Shown here: positions 46,950 through 58,439 of the stretch, piece by piece
How the letters are laid out: every line of letters starts with the position of its first letter
How positions within the stretch are numbered: the stretch's first letter is position 1
Source: Hetaerina americana
Lineage: Eukaryota; Arthropoda; Insecta; Odonata; Calopterygidae
NCBI GenBank assembly: GCA_022747635.1
Contig: JAKTNV010000001.1
Coordinates: 20,837,572 to 20,901,571 of the forward strand
Direction of reading: 5' to 3'
DNA: 64,000 nt
The notes under the pieces: model-generated
What the model saw: only the letters and a program-made list of their open reading frames with translations
Told to the model about the DNA's origin: nothing
Databases searched by the model: none
Made by a program: the position numbers and the translations under genes

Positions 46950-48650
46950 CCTGGAAGTACGTCTCATTAAATAATATGCATTGATAAATTAACATTCTGC
47001 CATAAAATCGTTGTCATAATAAAATTGTGATTTCGCTGTTCCTAACAGAGTCACGAAGCTTTCTTGGACGTAATATGACATTATGTTTTAAGTACATTTT
47101 CGATAGAGCAAAAATGTAGTGAACCGCACAAAATAATGCGTATTTAAAATATATGCTACTTTTTAGAGTAATATTATCATAAATAGAAACAATGTTTAGA
47201 CGTTATCATTTTAGATAAAAATATCGTTGTTGTTACCACAATCACCAAATTCTTCAGCTTTTCTTTGGGCCATTAAGTTTTATATAATGGATTATATAAT
47301 AATTACCGGTGTGTATGAAACAGAGATAGACCTGTGGATGGCACTTCTGATCGATATTTTAAAGAAAACAATAAAATGTTCTTACATTAAATGGGAGCAA
47401 ACAAAAATCTTCCTGAAATAAGCTGATTTACAAGGATGGGTATTGATTATAAATTCTATATTTGATGTCATTTAACACAACAGGTATAATATTTCTTTCT
47501 TCGTCTTTAACATGATTGTTTTTTACCTGCTCAGGACGTGTTTACCAAATTCTTCGATTCCGTCAAAAATAAATGTAAATATTAATTTAAAATATTCATT
47601 TATTATTAAAGAAGGTTGCAAGAATAGTTAACGCATTTGCATTGCGACGAAGATACTTCGCCCACAATTCAAATTAAAAGTAGTTTTAGCCTACATGCAA
47701 ATCTATTACAATTTTCGCCTACACGAGGATCTGAACTAGAAGGACAGGGGAGGCATGTGAATCAAGATTTTTGAATGCCCTCTATTGAATGTTTCATGAA
47801 TAGCTACTAACTCTTTTCTTCACAGTTATGATAATTCTTGCAAGACAAGACAAAATTTTGTGCGGGCTTACTGGAGGGTATTTATTTATGTTTAATCGTC
47901 ATAAATAGCCGCCAGACTATATGCTTCCCCAGGGTCACAGTCCCTAGTTATGTCCCTGGTGTACAGGATACGGCAGCTTTATTTGAATGAAAAATACTAT
48001 GCTAATCAGAAAATCATGCCTCCGCTTACTGTATATAAACAGCGAGGTCCACAGTGGTTTATTCTTGATTTTATTAAAAAATAACAGTCTCAGAGGAAAG
48101 AGGAAGGAGCTCTAGCGCTTTTTAATATATAAATGCCTTATTTTAGGAAAATATATTTTCTTCAAAAAAAAAAGAAAGTCAAACGAATAAGAGCATTAGA
48201 AAAAAATAATCTCTTATTTCTGACAACGCTACTACCCCCCCCCCCGTATTATTTTCGTATTTGCTAATCAATCATATCTCTCTTCACAATCGCGATTACA
48301 GAGGTTCAAACTAATTTCGAGCTTCATGAAGGCCACGCCAATCGTAAATGGCCCACAAAGGTTGTGATGGAAATTAATTCATTCACGAAACCTGTTATTA
48401 TTGTATTTCAATGGCTGCAAGAGAGATCCACGGTTGGCATCCCTCATTTTGATAGCGATTGGTCAATGAGTGCTGTGCTTATGGTAACTAATGTGCTGAA
48501 GGTAAGAAACTGGCGTCGGTCATTTCAGTCGCAATCGGTCCAGAATACGTCTGTCATCTGCGAGACCGAGTTCATACATCGATCAATTCAAAGAGTGATT
48601 CAATCTGGCGATTGGATCATTCACAATAAAAACCGGCGGTAAAGTGTTAC
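46950..48650 (-). repeat. Block X, third copy, inverted
   Basis: Minus-strand homologue of 41880-43140: start region at 48650-48190, then GGTAACAACAACGATA near 47230, and the core at 47070-46995 (TGACTCTGTTAGGAACAGCG then TTATGACAACG). Together with the neighbouring Y copy it mirrors the X-Y pair at 37.5-39.7 kb. A plus-strand 92-codon frame (48364-48642) is a by-product of the antisense strand. Confidence 0.78.
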
Positions 48651-48727
48651 ACCATGAATGTTTTTAATACCGCTTACTCGTCATCTAACCAGTTTAGAGC
48701 CAGATATACGAGTGATCCTAAAAATAC

Positions 48728-49012
48728 GGAAGTGGAATGATCTTCTAGTGGGTAGAGAGGTCTGAGATACTCATGAGAGAGCTCAGTTTTGATACCGGGT
48801 AACGCCTCTCAAGTACCTTCAGCTTCACACAAGCAGGGTGATGTATCGAATACCAGATATCCATACTGAACCAAAAAGGGAATGGGGGAAGTAAATTTAA
48901 CTCTAATATGATTTTTAAATGATTTGGATTTGGGAATTCCACTCGTTTAGAATTAAGTGAGCCCAAAATCACCTGTCAAAACAAATCTTTGGGTTGATCA
49001 CTTTGGTCACTG
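48728..49012 (+). mobile_element. SINE1, heavily degraded
   Basis: Head AGTGGGTAGAGAGGTCTGAG, degenerate B box (TTTTGATACCGGG), body with GTACCTTCAGCTTCACACAA, AATACCAGATATCC, and tail TTTGGGTTGATCACTTTGG. Low identity but correct order. Confidence 0.6.
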
Positions 49013-49319
49013 ACGCGTCTGAGTATTTACAGGTTCTCGGGCACCAGTAAATCAGAACACCGAAAGGCATTGGCTTTAATTTTATGATTTTCAGAGGTAA
49101 TTGGGTTTAAGGTAAGATGTGCCTTCGCCTTTTAAACCAAGCTATAGAGTTTTAGGACGAGATGTATTGTCAGTATCCGCTGTAAAGCAGAAGTATGGCG
49201 TTAGATATTCGAGGAAACTGTCAGATACTTATTATGTGTACCTAGTCTGCCAAGATCTCATCCTTATATTGGCACCCTAGCTTTAACATATTTGTTAACC
49301 AAGACTTCTTCGACTTAAC

Positions 49320-49935
49320 CGTAGAGGTTTATTAAACGTCCCTGTCATAGATTCCCTGCTTCTTTTCCGGAAGCTTCTTTGCCTATTGCAATTCTTCTTC
49401 CTATATCCCCTCTACTGAGACATCTTCATCCAACATACTTGTAAGATACGTGAACTGTTTCACCTTTTGTAGTTTCTGATTTCCTATTTAATATTCCTCA
49501 TTCTGGAAAGCCGCATAGCCTTTGTTCTACTTGCATTCATTCTCATCTCATACCTAGTACGCGATTTTTACAATGCACTCAGGAATGCTTTCAAACCCTT
49601 GGTTTACTGGCTAACCTATGCTTGATCATCCGCAAACCTAATTAATTTTATAAATTCCCCATCGACTTTCATTCTTTTATCTAGTTCTTTCCATTGCTCT
49701 CTGCCTCCAAACTAGTTTTATATCATTCTGTAATGCCTTAACCTTCTTCTTCTGTAAAAATAAACCTGTTTATTCATTATTTCTACCCAGTTTACTCTAT
49801 TGAACATCTTTACCATATCTTCGAAAAAATGTCTGTGCAACTACGATGCATTGCCCCCTATGTGCCTCTCTATTGGTGACCTAACTACTGCTGTAGTGCG
49901 TGCCTCTCCCCTTTCTAAACCCAAACTCCTAGTGG
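49320..49935 (-). mobile_element. RTE reverse transcriptase fragment
   Basis: Minus strand, collinear with 7030-7740 of the first RTE: region of the AACGTCCCTGTCAT block, the FADD neighbourhood (GCTTGATCATCCGCAAACC) and the fingers end (CCTCTCCCCTTTCTAAACCC). Interrupted by a deletion of the GVRQG part and by many stops. It ends abruptly at 49935. Confidence 0.75.
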
Positions 49936-49939
49936 CATC

Positions 49940-50535
49940 GAGAATTCGTGAGGTGGTCGTCGAATAGGGGTCCAATATAGCAGCAATCCACACAGTGTAA
50001 GTTCCCACAGTTAACAGAGGTGGGTCGCATTTCTTTCCAAAGACCTCCCATTACGTTTCCCAACATAAATCACTCCACTCCAGCCATCTGCATTGGTGGT
50101 AAAAAAATCATTTTACATATCTTTGGGACAGACCCTTTATGCATACCTGGAGGTCTAGGAGTGGGAGAAAGAAGAGATTGGAGGGATATATAGTATTCCT
50201 AGCCGTTCCCTGTTTTGGAGGAAACGTATATAATCCTGATTTCAACTAATTTAAGAAAATTTTTACATTCTACAAATGACTTTGCTACAGAAAAAAAATC
50301 CTTCGCTTTGCCTGTGGGCCCTGCAACTTCTTATCTTTCTCGTAACTTCAAGCTCATTCACGTAAAATCTACTCGGTCCACAAATACCTACTTGGTGAAC
50401 CAACTCTCCTCAATCCTGTCGACATGACTAAGCCTACATGGTGCAGTTTTTGAGCAGGTCTACGACAGATGCACTTTGGGCGAGGAGAGAAATAGGGGTG
50501 GAGAGAATACGTACAACGAGCAGAAAGCTCGCGCA
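49940..50535. other. No recognised feature
   Basis: Unique-looking sequence. A 70-codon plus frame (50215-50427) has no recognisable domain. Confidence 0.4.
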
Positions 50536-50539
50536 TAGC

Positions 50540-50715
50540 AGATGGAATTGCAGAAGAAGAATTTTTTTTACTTGCAATGATTTAGACCCAGGGAAAAGGA
50601 AATCCCTTTGAATGCGTTCACATGCACCAAAACCACGAATATGATCATGATTCGTTCCACATTCCTTGATATCCAACCAAACGCGTTAGTCAATTAAGCT
50701 ATAGAGGCGTGCTGA
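50540..50715 (-). mobile_element. SINE3, tRNA-derived, degraded
   Basis: Minus strand: A-box-like TAGCTTAATTGACTA (50687-50701) and a B-box-like GTGGAACGAATC (50650-50661) at tRNA spacing, followed by TGCATGTGAACGCATTCAAA, GGGATTTCCTTTTCCCTGGG and an ATCATTGCAAG end. The body differs from SINE1 and SINE2. Only this copy is seen in the window. Confidence 0.5.
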
Positions 50716-50989
50716 CACACTGAACTTTTAGGGGCATGAAAGCAAAAGGAACAAGATTTTATGCCGAAATACCGAACATATATAATCTCTCAAGTATTCG
50801 TACCCGTGCTGTTTGGGGCCAAGGGGTTAAATACGACGTCTAAGCACTGAGAGAGCATCTGCAGAAGGAGTAAGCAAATGTGGTTACCGCGTAACGAGTT
50901 AGATCAAGATGATGCGGATATATTGAATCGCCGAAGAAGTCATCTTGCGAAGAACAGGGGAGGAGGTATGACTCGGAAAAAACTCACTA

Positions 50990-51385
50990 GGATTTATGAT
51001 ACAAGTCAAAGGGTATAGGCAAATGCGTTGTGTTTTAGTAGTACTAAAGCAGCAGTAGCAATAGTCATTAGGGGAGAGACGACCGAAATCCGAGGTCATT
51101 TGTGCCATTAGGGCAATTCGGAATAAGTAGTATTTTTAGCCAAAGAGGGAGAAAATATCTGTAGAGAAATCCGACACTGGCATAAGACAACTCTTAACGG
51201 TATGCGCCAAAGGAGGTGTCGCAATTTAACGTCTTATTCGACGAACAGCGTACTCACTCGAAATGCTCTCCAAATGTTCACCCCAAGTAGAGATCCAGAG
51301 AATACTTCTGGGAAGTCCTGCTAAGGGATTCATACCCGGGTCCTCCAATTGGTGTGAAGCTCGCACTTAAATCAATAACGGAAGG
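50990..51385 (-). mobile_element. SINE2, most complete copy
   Basis: Minus strand: B-box-like GGTATGAATCCC (about 51330), GGAGAGCATTTCGAGTGAGT, TCGTCGAATAAGACGTTAAA, CGTTAAGAGTTGTCTTATGC, GCACAAATGACCTCGGATTT, and a tail of GCT/ACT repeats (about 51030-51065). It links the 5' half at 18.26-18.48 kb with the 3' half at 17.59-17.76 kb, showing that these belong to one family of roughly 350-400 bp. Confidence 0.68.
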
Positions 51386-51464
51386 AAATGGAAGATGAGG
51401 AAGCTAAGATGAACGATGATGCGTACAAGCGAGAATGAGGACTACGCAAAAGATCAAATTGAAG

Positions 51465-51730
51465 GATAAAATAAGAAATTAAGTTTACAGAAGATTAGAT
51501 GATGGAAAGACAATATTGGGAGCGATAAGAAAAAGATGAACCAAATGGACTGAGCACAAATATTGAGGCAATGGTTTTATGGGAAGCTTGATAGAAGAAG
51601 AGACACCATGTGGATGTAGGAAATGGGGCAAATAAGGAGGTCAGGATATTAGATGAGAGAAGAGCTATAAAGGGAAGGACGGTTCAAGGAAGTGGGAATT
51701 TGAGAGGGAAGATTGAGGTCAACCAAACTT
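51465..51730 (+). mobile_element. Possible LINE 3' fragment
   Basis: Purine-rich; short translated words resemble LINE C-termini (ERRAIKGRTVQG, RQWFYGKLDRRRD), but frames are broken. May be RTE-related. Confidence 0.3.
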
Positions 51731-51734
51731 AGTG

Positions 51735-52095
51735 TTTTTTTAAAAAACTTCGCTTCCTCCTTTTCATTTAACATTTAATATTTATGATAGCATTAGTTAC
51801 TTGAGATTTATTAATTTTTCTCAAATTTCCTCCCCGAATTTGGCTTGTTTGTTCATACTATATTTCCATTTTAACTGCTTTTTTGGTCAAATTACCCACG
51901 TTTGTTTTTGGCATATGCAATGAAATAATGAGAATATTCATGCATGGTGGCTGCGTTTGTATGTGTACATATGTGTAATTATAAAAGGTCCTACTATTTT
52001 ACTAATGAAGTTCCGAAAGCTTCCATTGCTCTACATTTCATTTATCACCTGTGCCCTCCTTATATTTACAAATATCTTTTGACTCTCCAATTTTG
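51735..52095. other. No recognised feature
   Basis: AT-rich sequence before SINE1. Confidence 0.4.
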
Positions 52096-52111
52096 CTCTT
52101 GAACTCATATA

Positions 52112-52408
52112 AAACCATAAACACAGTAATCAACCCGAAGGTGGGTTTGGTAGGTGATGGTAGAGTTCACCCAGTATTAAGCCCTATACGGCGTGTGAAA
52201 TTCACACATAAGGGTAGAGGGGCCAGTTCCTTTCCCTGTGCCGGTTATGGTTTCCCAGGAAGACCTGGTTACCCGAAAAATCACATAGCTTGGGTGGAGC
52301 TGCAGGTGCCCATAGAGACTTGCCCGGGAATGGAATCCGGGCCCACCGGTCAGTAGTAGTAGTAGTTCGTCCGGTAACGCTCTACCCCCTGAACTACCGC
52401 GATCTCTA
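52112..52408 (-). mobile_element. SINE1, minus strand, near full length
   Basis: Bracketed by a perfect 12-bp target-site duplication TGAACTCATATA (52100-52111 and 52409-52420). Reverse orientation, with the 3' end at left. The tRNA-like head at the right contains an extra AGTAGTAGTAGTAG expansion (about 52353-52366) and a damaged B box. Otherwise the same as the 3406-3690 copy. Confidence 0.9.
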
Positions 52409-52410
52409 TG

Positions 52411-52460
52411 AACTCATATATCAACTCATATATCAACTAATGTATCAACTCATTTACCTG
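52411..52460. repeat. Tandem repeat grown from SINE target site
   Basis: AACTCATATATC is repeated about four times directly after the right target-site duplication, with small changes. It looks like local expansion of the duplicated target sequence. Confidence 0.7.
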
Positions 52461-52614
52461 CACAACCGCGAATATGAGCTGATTTTTAACGCTAAAATAT
52501 ATTACTATTTGTATTGTTAGCCTAGCCATTAATGTAAGAAGATATTGATGGAAACAGACTGAGCCTCGTTTCTTTTCTTAGCTTCGTCGAATGAGAAACA
52601 AAATGAAACCTACA

Positions 52615-52700
52615 TTCCAATAAGCCCCTCTTCAATTCTGCATACTTTCTACCTCCCTTCAATCCATTAGACATACCTCCCTTCAATCCACTATTCTTGG
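52615..52700 (-). mobile_element. RTE 3' end fragment
   Basis: AATAAGCCCCTCTTCAATTC and CTACCTCCCTTCAATCCATT match the RTE 3' region at 6655-6700. CCTCCCTTCAATCCA is duplicated within it. Confidence 0.5.
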
Positions 52701-53215
52701 CATAAGTGATTAATGTGATATGGGGTGATTAGTGTTATTAATTTCTTCATTTCTCTTTCAGTGATATGATAATGTTTACTATGTGATACATAAGTATAAT
52801 TCTTCTAATTCATAGGGTTTTCGCAGGTTTTACACACCCGCCTTCTCTTCGTGGGTGTTTTTCTGCTTGATTGTTTTTATTAGGTTAGCGTTGCCACGCT
52901 CCCTCTAGCTTCTCCCATAAACCTCATTCTCTGCTTAGACTTCTCCTATTTATTGTTTTCTTTCTCCAGGGTTATTTACTTTGTGTAATTGTTTGTGTAG
53001 GTACATATTAATTTACATACCATATGTAGATGCATGCATGTATACATGGATGTATATATTTTTTTTTAAATGTATATGTATGCATGTACTTACAAATTTT
53101 ATGGCCATAATAATAATGTAAATGATGATGGATGTAATGGAAGGAGGGACCATTTGGTCTCCATTTGGCCCAAATAAAAGCCTCTAATAATTTATTCTTT
53201 TCCTCCCCCTTCCTC
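52700..53215. other. No recognised feature
   Basis: T-rich sequence with a repeated ATGTATATGTATGCATG-type tract near 53010-53095. Confidence 0.4.
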
Positions 53216-53217
53216 GC

Positions 53218-53280
53218 CGTATTAAAGTTTTAATGAGCCGTTTCTTAATATCCTTACTCAACGTCTATGTCTTCTACATT
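53218..53280 (-). mobile_element. RTE fragment, left of insertion
   Basis: AATGAGCCGTTTCTTAATAT and CCTTACTCAACGTCTATGTC match 7005-7045 of the first RTE. It continues at 53757 after an insertion. Confidence 0.65.
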
Positions 53281-53755
53281 TACATAATACCCCTAAAGTC
53301 GCCACAGGGGCGTGTGGCGGTGGGTGTTAGGTCATCACTCGTGGAGGAGAATAAAATCACAAATTCATGAAAACCTACGCCCACAGAGGCGTATACTCGA
53401 ATATCACGCGAAAACCTTTTTTACTGACACACATGCAAATACATATACTATCAACTAATATACACATGCACATGCACCTACAAATGTAGTCAAAATCTAT
53501 TCAATAACGTTCAAATTAGAATTGAAAAGTAAGAGTGGGAAATTTTACTATCACATGGATGTGCAACTCATGGACTCTGCCCCCAAAGGCACAACAGGTA
53601 GGGATGTGACACACCGCAGCAGGCAGGCAGGAGGCGACCCCCCCCCTCCCCCACAGATAGAGACGAGAAATGAAAGGAGGAACAAGAAAACAAACAAAGC
53701 AAGGCAAGTAATATTGTGACAAGCACTACGATCTTTAATGGCAGTCCCATGCGGT
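53281..53755 (-). mobile_element. Insertion inside RTE fragment
   Basis: About 475 bp splitting an RTE fragment. The left end has the CTACATTTACATAATACCCC motif, then GGCGTGTGGCGGTGGGTGTT, as in LINE 3' ends of the CR1-like type (see 28970-29045). The right part contains a C-rich tract (CCCCCCCCTCCCCC-type). No coding part is recognised, so the identity of the whole insertion is open. Confidence 0.5.
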
Positions 53756-53756
53756 C

Positions 53757-54030
53757 ATGCGAGAGAACTCCCTCCTCGTGAAAGCTCCTTTACCTAACGG
53801 AATTTTTCCTCTTACATCCTCATCCTTCTCACGGCTTCGTCTGCTACTTTGACCGTCTTGGTCCAATATGTTCCCCACTCTCCATAGTGGGTGAGAACTT
53901 TCTTTCCCCAGCTCTCAGCCCCTGCCATTACATTTCATCATACGCTCCAGATCCCACTCTATAGCACTGTATGAAATGCCAATAAAACCATTTATTGATA
54001 TGACTACTGTTTATCCCTTCTTTATCCGTG
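53757..54030 (-). mobile_element. RTE fragment, right of insertion
   Basis: ACTCCCTCCTCGTGAAAGCT, TTTACCTAACGGAATTTTTC and GACCGTCTTGGTCCAATATG continue the RTE match from 53280 (compare 7045-7140), then erode. Confidence 0.65.
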
Positions 54031-54034
54031 GTAG

Positions 54035-55260
54035 CTATGAAAACTTGAGTTCACACATAAAACGCAAAAGACACGAACTCCAAGATGACGAGTTTCAGGA
54101 GAAATATTTTCTTTTCGTACATTAGCCTAAGTAGAGAACAATTGAGCATTATTCGAGAGCAACGAAAATCTGTAAATGGACTGCCAGTTTTCACTTCTAT
54201 ATACATTTGAGCATGGATGTTTAGTGTACCAAATTTCACGAAATTAATGTCATATGAAGGCGTTGTCTTCCGATTTAAACAGTATGCATGAGAAAAATCT
54301 GGTCTTTCTCCAATTTCATTTTGAATCGGGCATTTAGAGAGGGAAGAGTATTGTATTTAAACTATTAATTATGAATTTACTCATTCATATTGAAGTTGGT
54401 ATATTTCTCTTATTTTATGCAGAAGACCCAACCGATCGTTGTAGTTCGTTGTCTTGATAATTCTCTCATTTTATCGTAAGAATCATATTCAAGTGAATAT
54501 GCATATTTTTCTATCATTTATTTCATATTCCTAACATAAGTCTTATCGTAGATATCTCTCTTCATAAAGGGACAGCTTTTCTTCGTGATTTCTTCATCAA
54601 CCGAGCCACAGGTCCGCAACAAGTTTTGAAAAACTTGGAAGATCTTCTTCGAGGCTTTATTCAATTTATTTAATAGCACTATCCTCGCAGGGGAATTGCT
54701 GCACTACGCCAATGTGGTCCAAAAAATATGCATTTCGTTCATTCATAGGGCGGAAGAAGAGACTGGAAGATGTTAATCGTCGGCGGAACTAAAGGAGTTC
54801 TCAAAGGAGGTCGTTGAAACATCCAACGGGGAAAGTGGGCTCGGCTCTTGCAGATCCTCGCGAGAGATTGGTGGAGGTTATAAGAGAGGGTAGGAGGGGA
54901 GAGAGGGGCGGAAGGAAGAAGGGAGAGAGAGTGAATGCGATGTGAATGGATGCAAAAAGAACAGGTGATCCAGAGAGTAAAAGAATAAAATGAGTGAATG
55001 GAGGACATTCCTCTCCCTTTCCCATCCCCAGTTCATGAGCAAGAAAATACAAGAGCTTGAAACTTCGACCACCCACATGCTACCAGCACTTCCATCATGG
55101 AATCTTTAAAAAACAATCACAGTGCTAGAAATATTCAACCGCAAACGTTAATCTTTACTGAAAAATCACAGTTAAATTAAACAATATATTTTTCTACGAG
55201 TTAGGTGATAATTTGCTTTAATACTTAAGCCTAGGTTTGCATGATCGTTGAGACATGAGG
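54035..55260. other. No gene supported; purine-rich tract inside
   Basis: 54730-55010 is a GA-rich tract (GAGAGGGTAGGAGGGGAGAG region) that opens long antisense frames of low complexity (54739-55078). The rest is AT-rich unique sequence. Confidence 0.4.
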
Positions 55261-55264
55261 ACAA

Positions 55265-55555
55265 TTTTAGTTTGGAGACTTTTGATACGAGGGTGTGGAA
55301 AAGAATGGAAAAAAATAAAATGGGCAGAAAGGAAAATAAACGATGAAGTTCTAGTAATGGTAGGGGAAGGGAGAAATTAGGATGAGGCAGGACAAGTGGA
55401 TAAAGAAGATACGAAGAGACAATGGGATGATTAAGGCGGAAATAGAGGATGAAATGGTTAGAGAAAGCGAGGTAGGAGGAGGAAAAGATTAGACATTTTG
55501 GATGGAATTGAGGATGAGGTAGAAAGGACGCAGAGCTGTGGAATTAGTTATTATA
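55265..55555 (+). mobile_element. RTE C-terminal fragment, plus strand
   Basis: Translated words: VWKRMEKNKMGRKENKR, then IRHFGWN and GRKDAELWN, the RTE tail seen at 6.77-6.98 kb. In other frames it resembles GRGRP-type sequence. No open frame. Confidence 0.65.
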
Positions 55556-55559
55556 ACAT

Positions 55560-56245
55560 GTACTTGTAGTGTGGCTTAACGTTTTTGTGTCATATTAGTG
55601 CATAGCCTCATAGTGCATCCCTGACGTACAATAGATTATATCAATTTTTTAAATAAATTAAAGTTCAAAACAAAATAATATTAGTTTCAGTTAAGTACAA
55701 TAAAAGTCAACTATTAAGTTTCTGCTCGAGTTAATCCGACAAAAATATGTTTACTCTAGAGAAACCTCTCGTCAAATTTAATGTAAATTTCTCAAAGAAG
55801 AATCAAAATCATGAAAAGCTTGGCGATAATTTTCGTGTCTCTAAATGGGGAGGAAAAAGTGGCAGCTGTTGAAGGTGAGGTCTCCTTATTCTCTTTCCTT
55901 TTGCCCTTAATTCGACTCTTCCTGTCGCCCAACCGACCACTCGAGTCATGAATTCAATTCGATCTGTCAATTTCACTTGCCTTAACGTTCATTTAAAGAA
56001 AAGCTTTATTCTCGCCTATTACAAACCAATTTTAAAGGAAATTACTGTGATATTGGATCTGTATTTAACAGCTCATAGAGATTAATTTTTTCCGCACTGT
56101 TTTTTATCCTTGGTGGTAGGTATTCCAACCATTAAATGAGTAGGTTATGGGCGATTACTAACGACAATCATTTTCAAAGCGTCGCTTGAATTTCCCCTCG
56201 CTTGCCCTAAATTACTTCCTTCTCCAATTCTCCGCGCCCTCTATC
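55560..56245. other. No recognised feature
   Basis: AT-rich. Nothing supported. Confidence 0.4.
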
Positions 56246-56249
56246 TGCC

Positions 56250-56510
56250 TTCTTGGCATATAAAAAGCAGCATATCATCTTCCTTTCTCAGCCCAAAATT
56301 CTTTTTTTGCATATTGTAACGGCCTTCCTTATCCATTACTCTCAATATTTCTTCCAACAAACTTTTCTATCTTCTTCAGATTTCTTCCAGCAACTTAAAT
56401 GTCGTAGTTAGTTTTCCCCTCCGTCCAGCATACTTTCTCTACTCTTTTCCAAAAGCAAAACTCAAAAGTCTCCTCATGAATCCTCATATCTCATAGACTA
56501 GGTTCCAGAG
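56250..56510 (-). mobile_element. RTE C-terminal fragment, minus strand
   Basis: Minus-strand translation FEFCFWKRVEKVCWTEGKTN and AGRNLKKIEKFVGR matches the RTE tail (compare FEMWMWRRMEKIKWTGRE). Eroded. Confidence 0.6.
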
Positions 56511-56514
56511 TAAC

Positions 56515-57245
56515 ACAATGCTGCGCTCAATTCTCGAATGAGTGTGCCCTCAGCGATAAAAATCAACCCAGTTGAAGATACTTGAATTAAAACAAACTGT
56601 ACCAGCGATTGATTAACTACAACTGCGTTCAAATTCTCAAATCTCTAATTTTTTTATGACAAACTTTATGCATGAACCGGAGAGTTAAGATTTCTAGTAC
56701 TTCTCAAAATAATCTCCCTGTAGTCTTACTTTTCACCGCGTGGACGATCTTATACCACGACCGTCGAGAACTCTTTTGTAACGGGTCTTATTGGCCTACC
56801 GGAAAATTCCTGATGATCCATGGTTGTGGCTTCTTGGGTTTGTTGTCAGGTTATGACGTTCGACCTCCTTTTAACTATCTCGCACCCACGAACGCACGTG
56901 CTATATACGCTCATCCAGAATACCACAACTCCGCTCATGTCTCCAGCACAACTGACGATGAATTTCGATACGGTTGCTAAAATCACGGAACTAGAGAAAA
57001 TAGATGATCACACGTAATTCATGTCCACTAAATGACGTCATTTTAATTATTGAACACTCTTTATACTTTAGCGGTAGCTATACGAACCATTTACGCTATG
57101 GTTCAGACATTTATATTTTGCGTTCATGAAGAGTGGCCGCGTATTTAAAAAATTATATTTTTCTAGCAATTCTGGGGAAATAATTGGGTGACCTTAGAAC
57201 TTAAACGCACCTCGTGCGTTTGATTTCTAAAGAACTTCCTCATTT
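56515..57245. other. No gene supported
   Basis: A 102-codon plus frame (56672-56980) reads without low complexity but has no domain, start context or duplicate. Otherwise AT-rich. Confidence 0.35.
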
Positions 57246-57249
57246 GCCC

Positions 57250-57680
57250 GACATTATTTCCTTCATTTATTCAGGCCTTCTACTTTGTGCCTACTTGCTG
57301 TCGAGAGAGTCTCACATTTCCTCTTCGCCCTGTACTCAGCTTTTTCCTTTCTGTCTCGGCCATCAATAAGGAAAGTTGCTCTCAATGTCCTTTATGATAT
57401 CTGCTGCCTTCATATATTGGCTAACAAAATACTCTCCTCTTCCACCAGCTCCATCATTCTCCTCTTCCTCTCTCTTCAACTTATCTTCTCAATTCTCTCC
57501 ACACCCACATCTTAAAACCCTGTCCATGCTTATCCTCTGTCGCCTCTCACCGTACAGACCAGTTTTATGATCCAGTCAGCGATACGCTCCATTTTTAAGT
57601 TTTTGCTAACATTTTCATTGCGGCTATACTCAGCGTACCTGTCCTCAATTCTCAACTTCTTGGAAATGATTATTTAGTCT
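57250..57680 (-). mobile_element. RTE 3' fragment, strongly degraded
   Basis: Pattern of the RTE 3' part on the minus strand (CCACACCCACATCTTAAAAC near 57500, CTCAGCGTACCTGTCCTCAA near 57630). Frames on the plus strand (57285-57570) are shadows. Confidence 0.5.
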
Positions 57681-57684
57681 ACGA

Positions 57685-58435
57685 TGTATTTTCACTATTG
57701 TCCCAATTAAATATACATTTTTCTCGTTAATGAGACCCATATATGATGGCAAATTTCTCTATTTGCATCATTTGATTCGGTTCTAACTAATTTGTAAAAT
57801 GGTCTTTCACTACTCGAGAATCGTTTCTTTGATTTGATCGCTTTCAACAATGACGCTTCTGGGTATTATCGTGATTCTTCTTTCATTTTTCATTTTGCTT
57901 TTTTTGTTTTCAGCAGTCTCGTTTAATGTCTAAGTTGGTTAATACTACGAAATACTGCTGCGGTCGAAAAGTAAAGAAACGGATAAAATTGTGGATTCGA
58001 TTGAGAAATGAGGCGAATCGCCATTTCATTTTTGGCTCTTACGAAACAACCAAGATTCATTTTAACAGCAAAATGTTTGATGAATTGCCCTATCCGCCAC
58101 GGATGCTGCGCTCATTTTTGTCTAAAGCATGTACGTACTGCATCAGCTTCTGAATGAAAATGAAGTTAACCATACGCAGGGGAAATAGTGAGGGAGATAT
58201 AAGAACAGCTGGAGGTAGGAAAGGATGTAGTTTGAGAATGTACAAAATCGTTAGATTTATCAATGAACAAGACGTAGTTAGCCTGCCGGTCAACGGATTA
58301 CAATCGTTAAACAAACTACCTGATATGCATGGGAATAAGAAGGTATTGTATGCAAAGCGAAGGTCAGGATATATTTTTGAGAAACAGAAAGTCTGAATGA
58401 AATATTAAAATTAAAGTGCATGAAATAGAGCAGGT
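57685..58435. other. No gene supported
   Basis: Plus frames of 75 and 80 codons (57926-58153, 58154-58396) follow one another directly, but neither shows a domain. The AT-rich region around them is otherwise empty. Confidence 0.35.
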
Positions 58436-58439
58436 GGAA

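Noticed and set aside
52290..52520. Frame with repeated LIYQ
   Set aside because: Produced by the AACTCATATATC tandem repeat and SINE1.
54739..55078. Three overlapping minus-strand frames of 66-91 codons
   Set aside because: Antisense of a GA-rich tract; low complexity in every frame.
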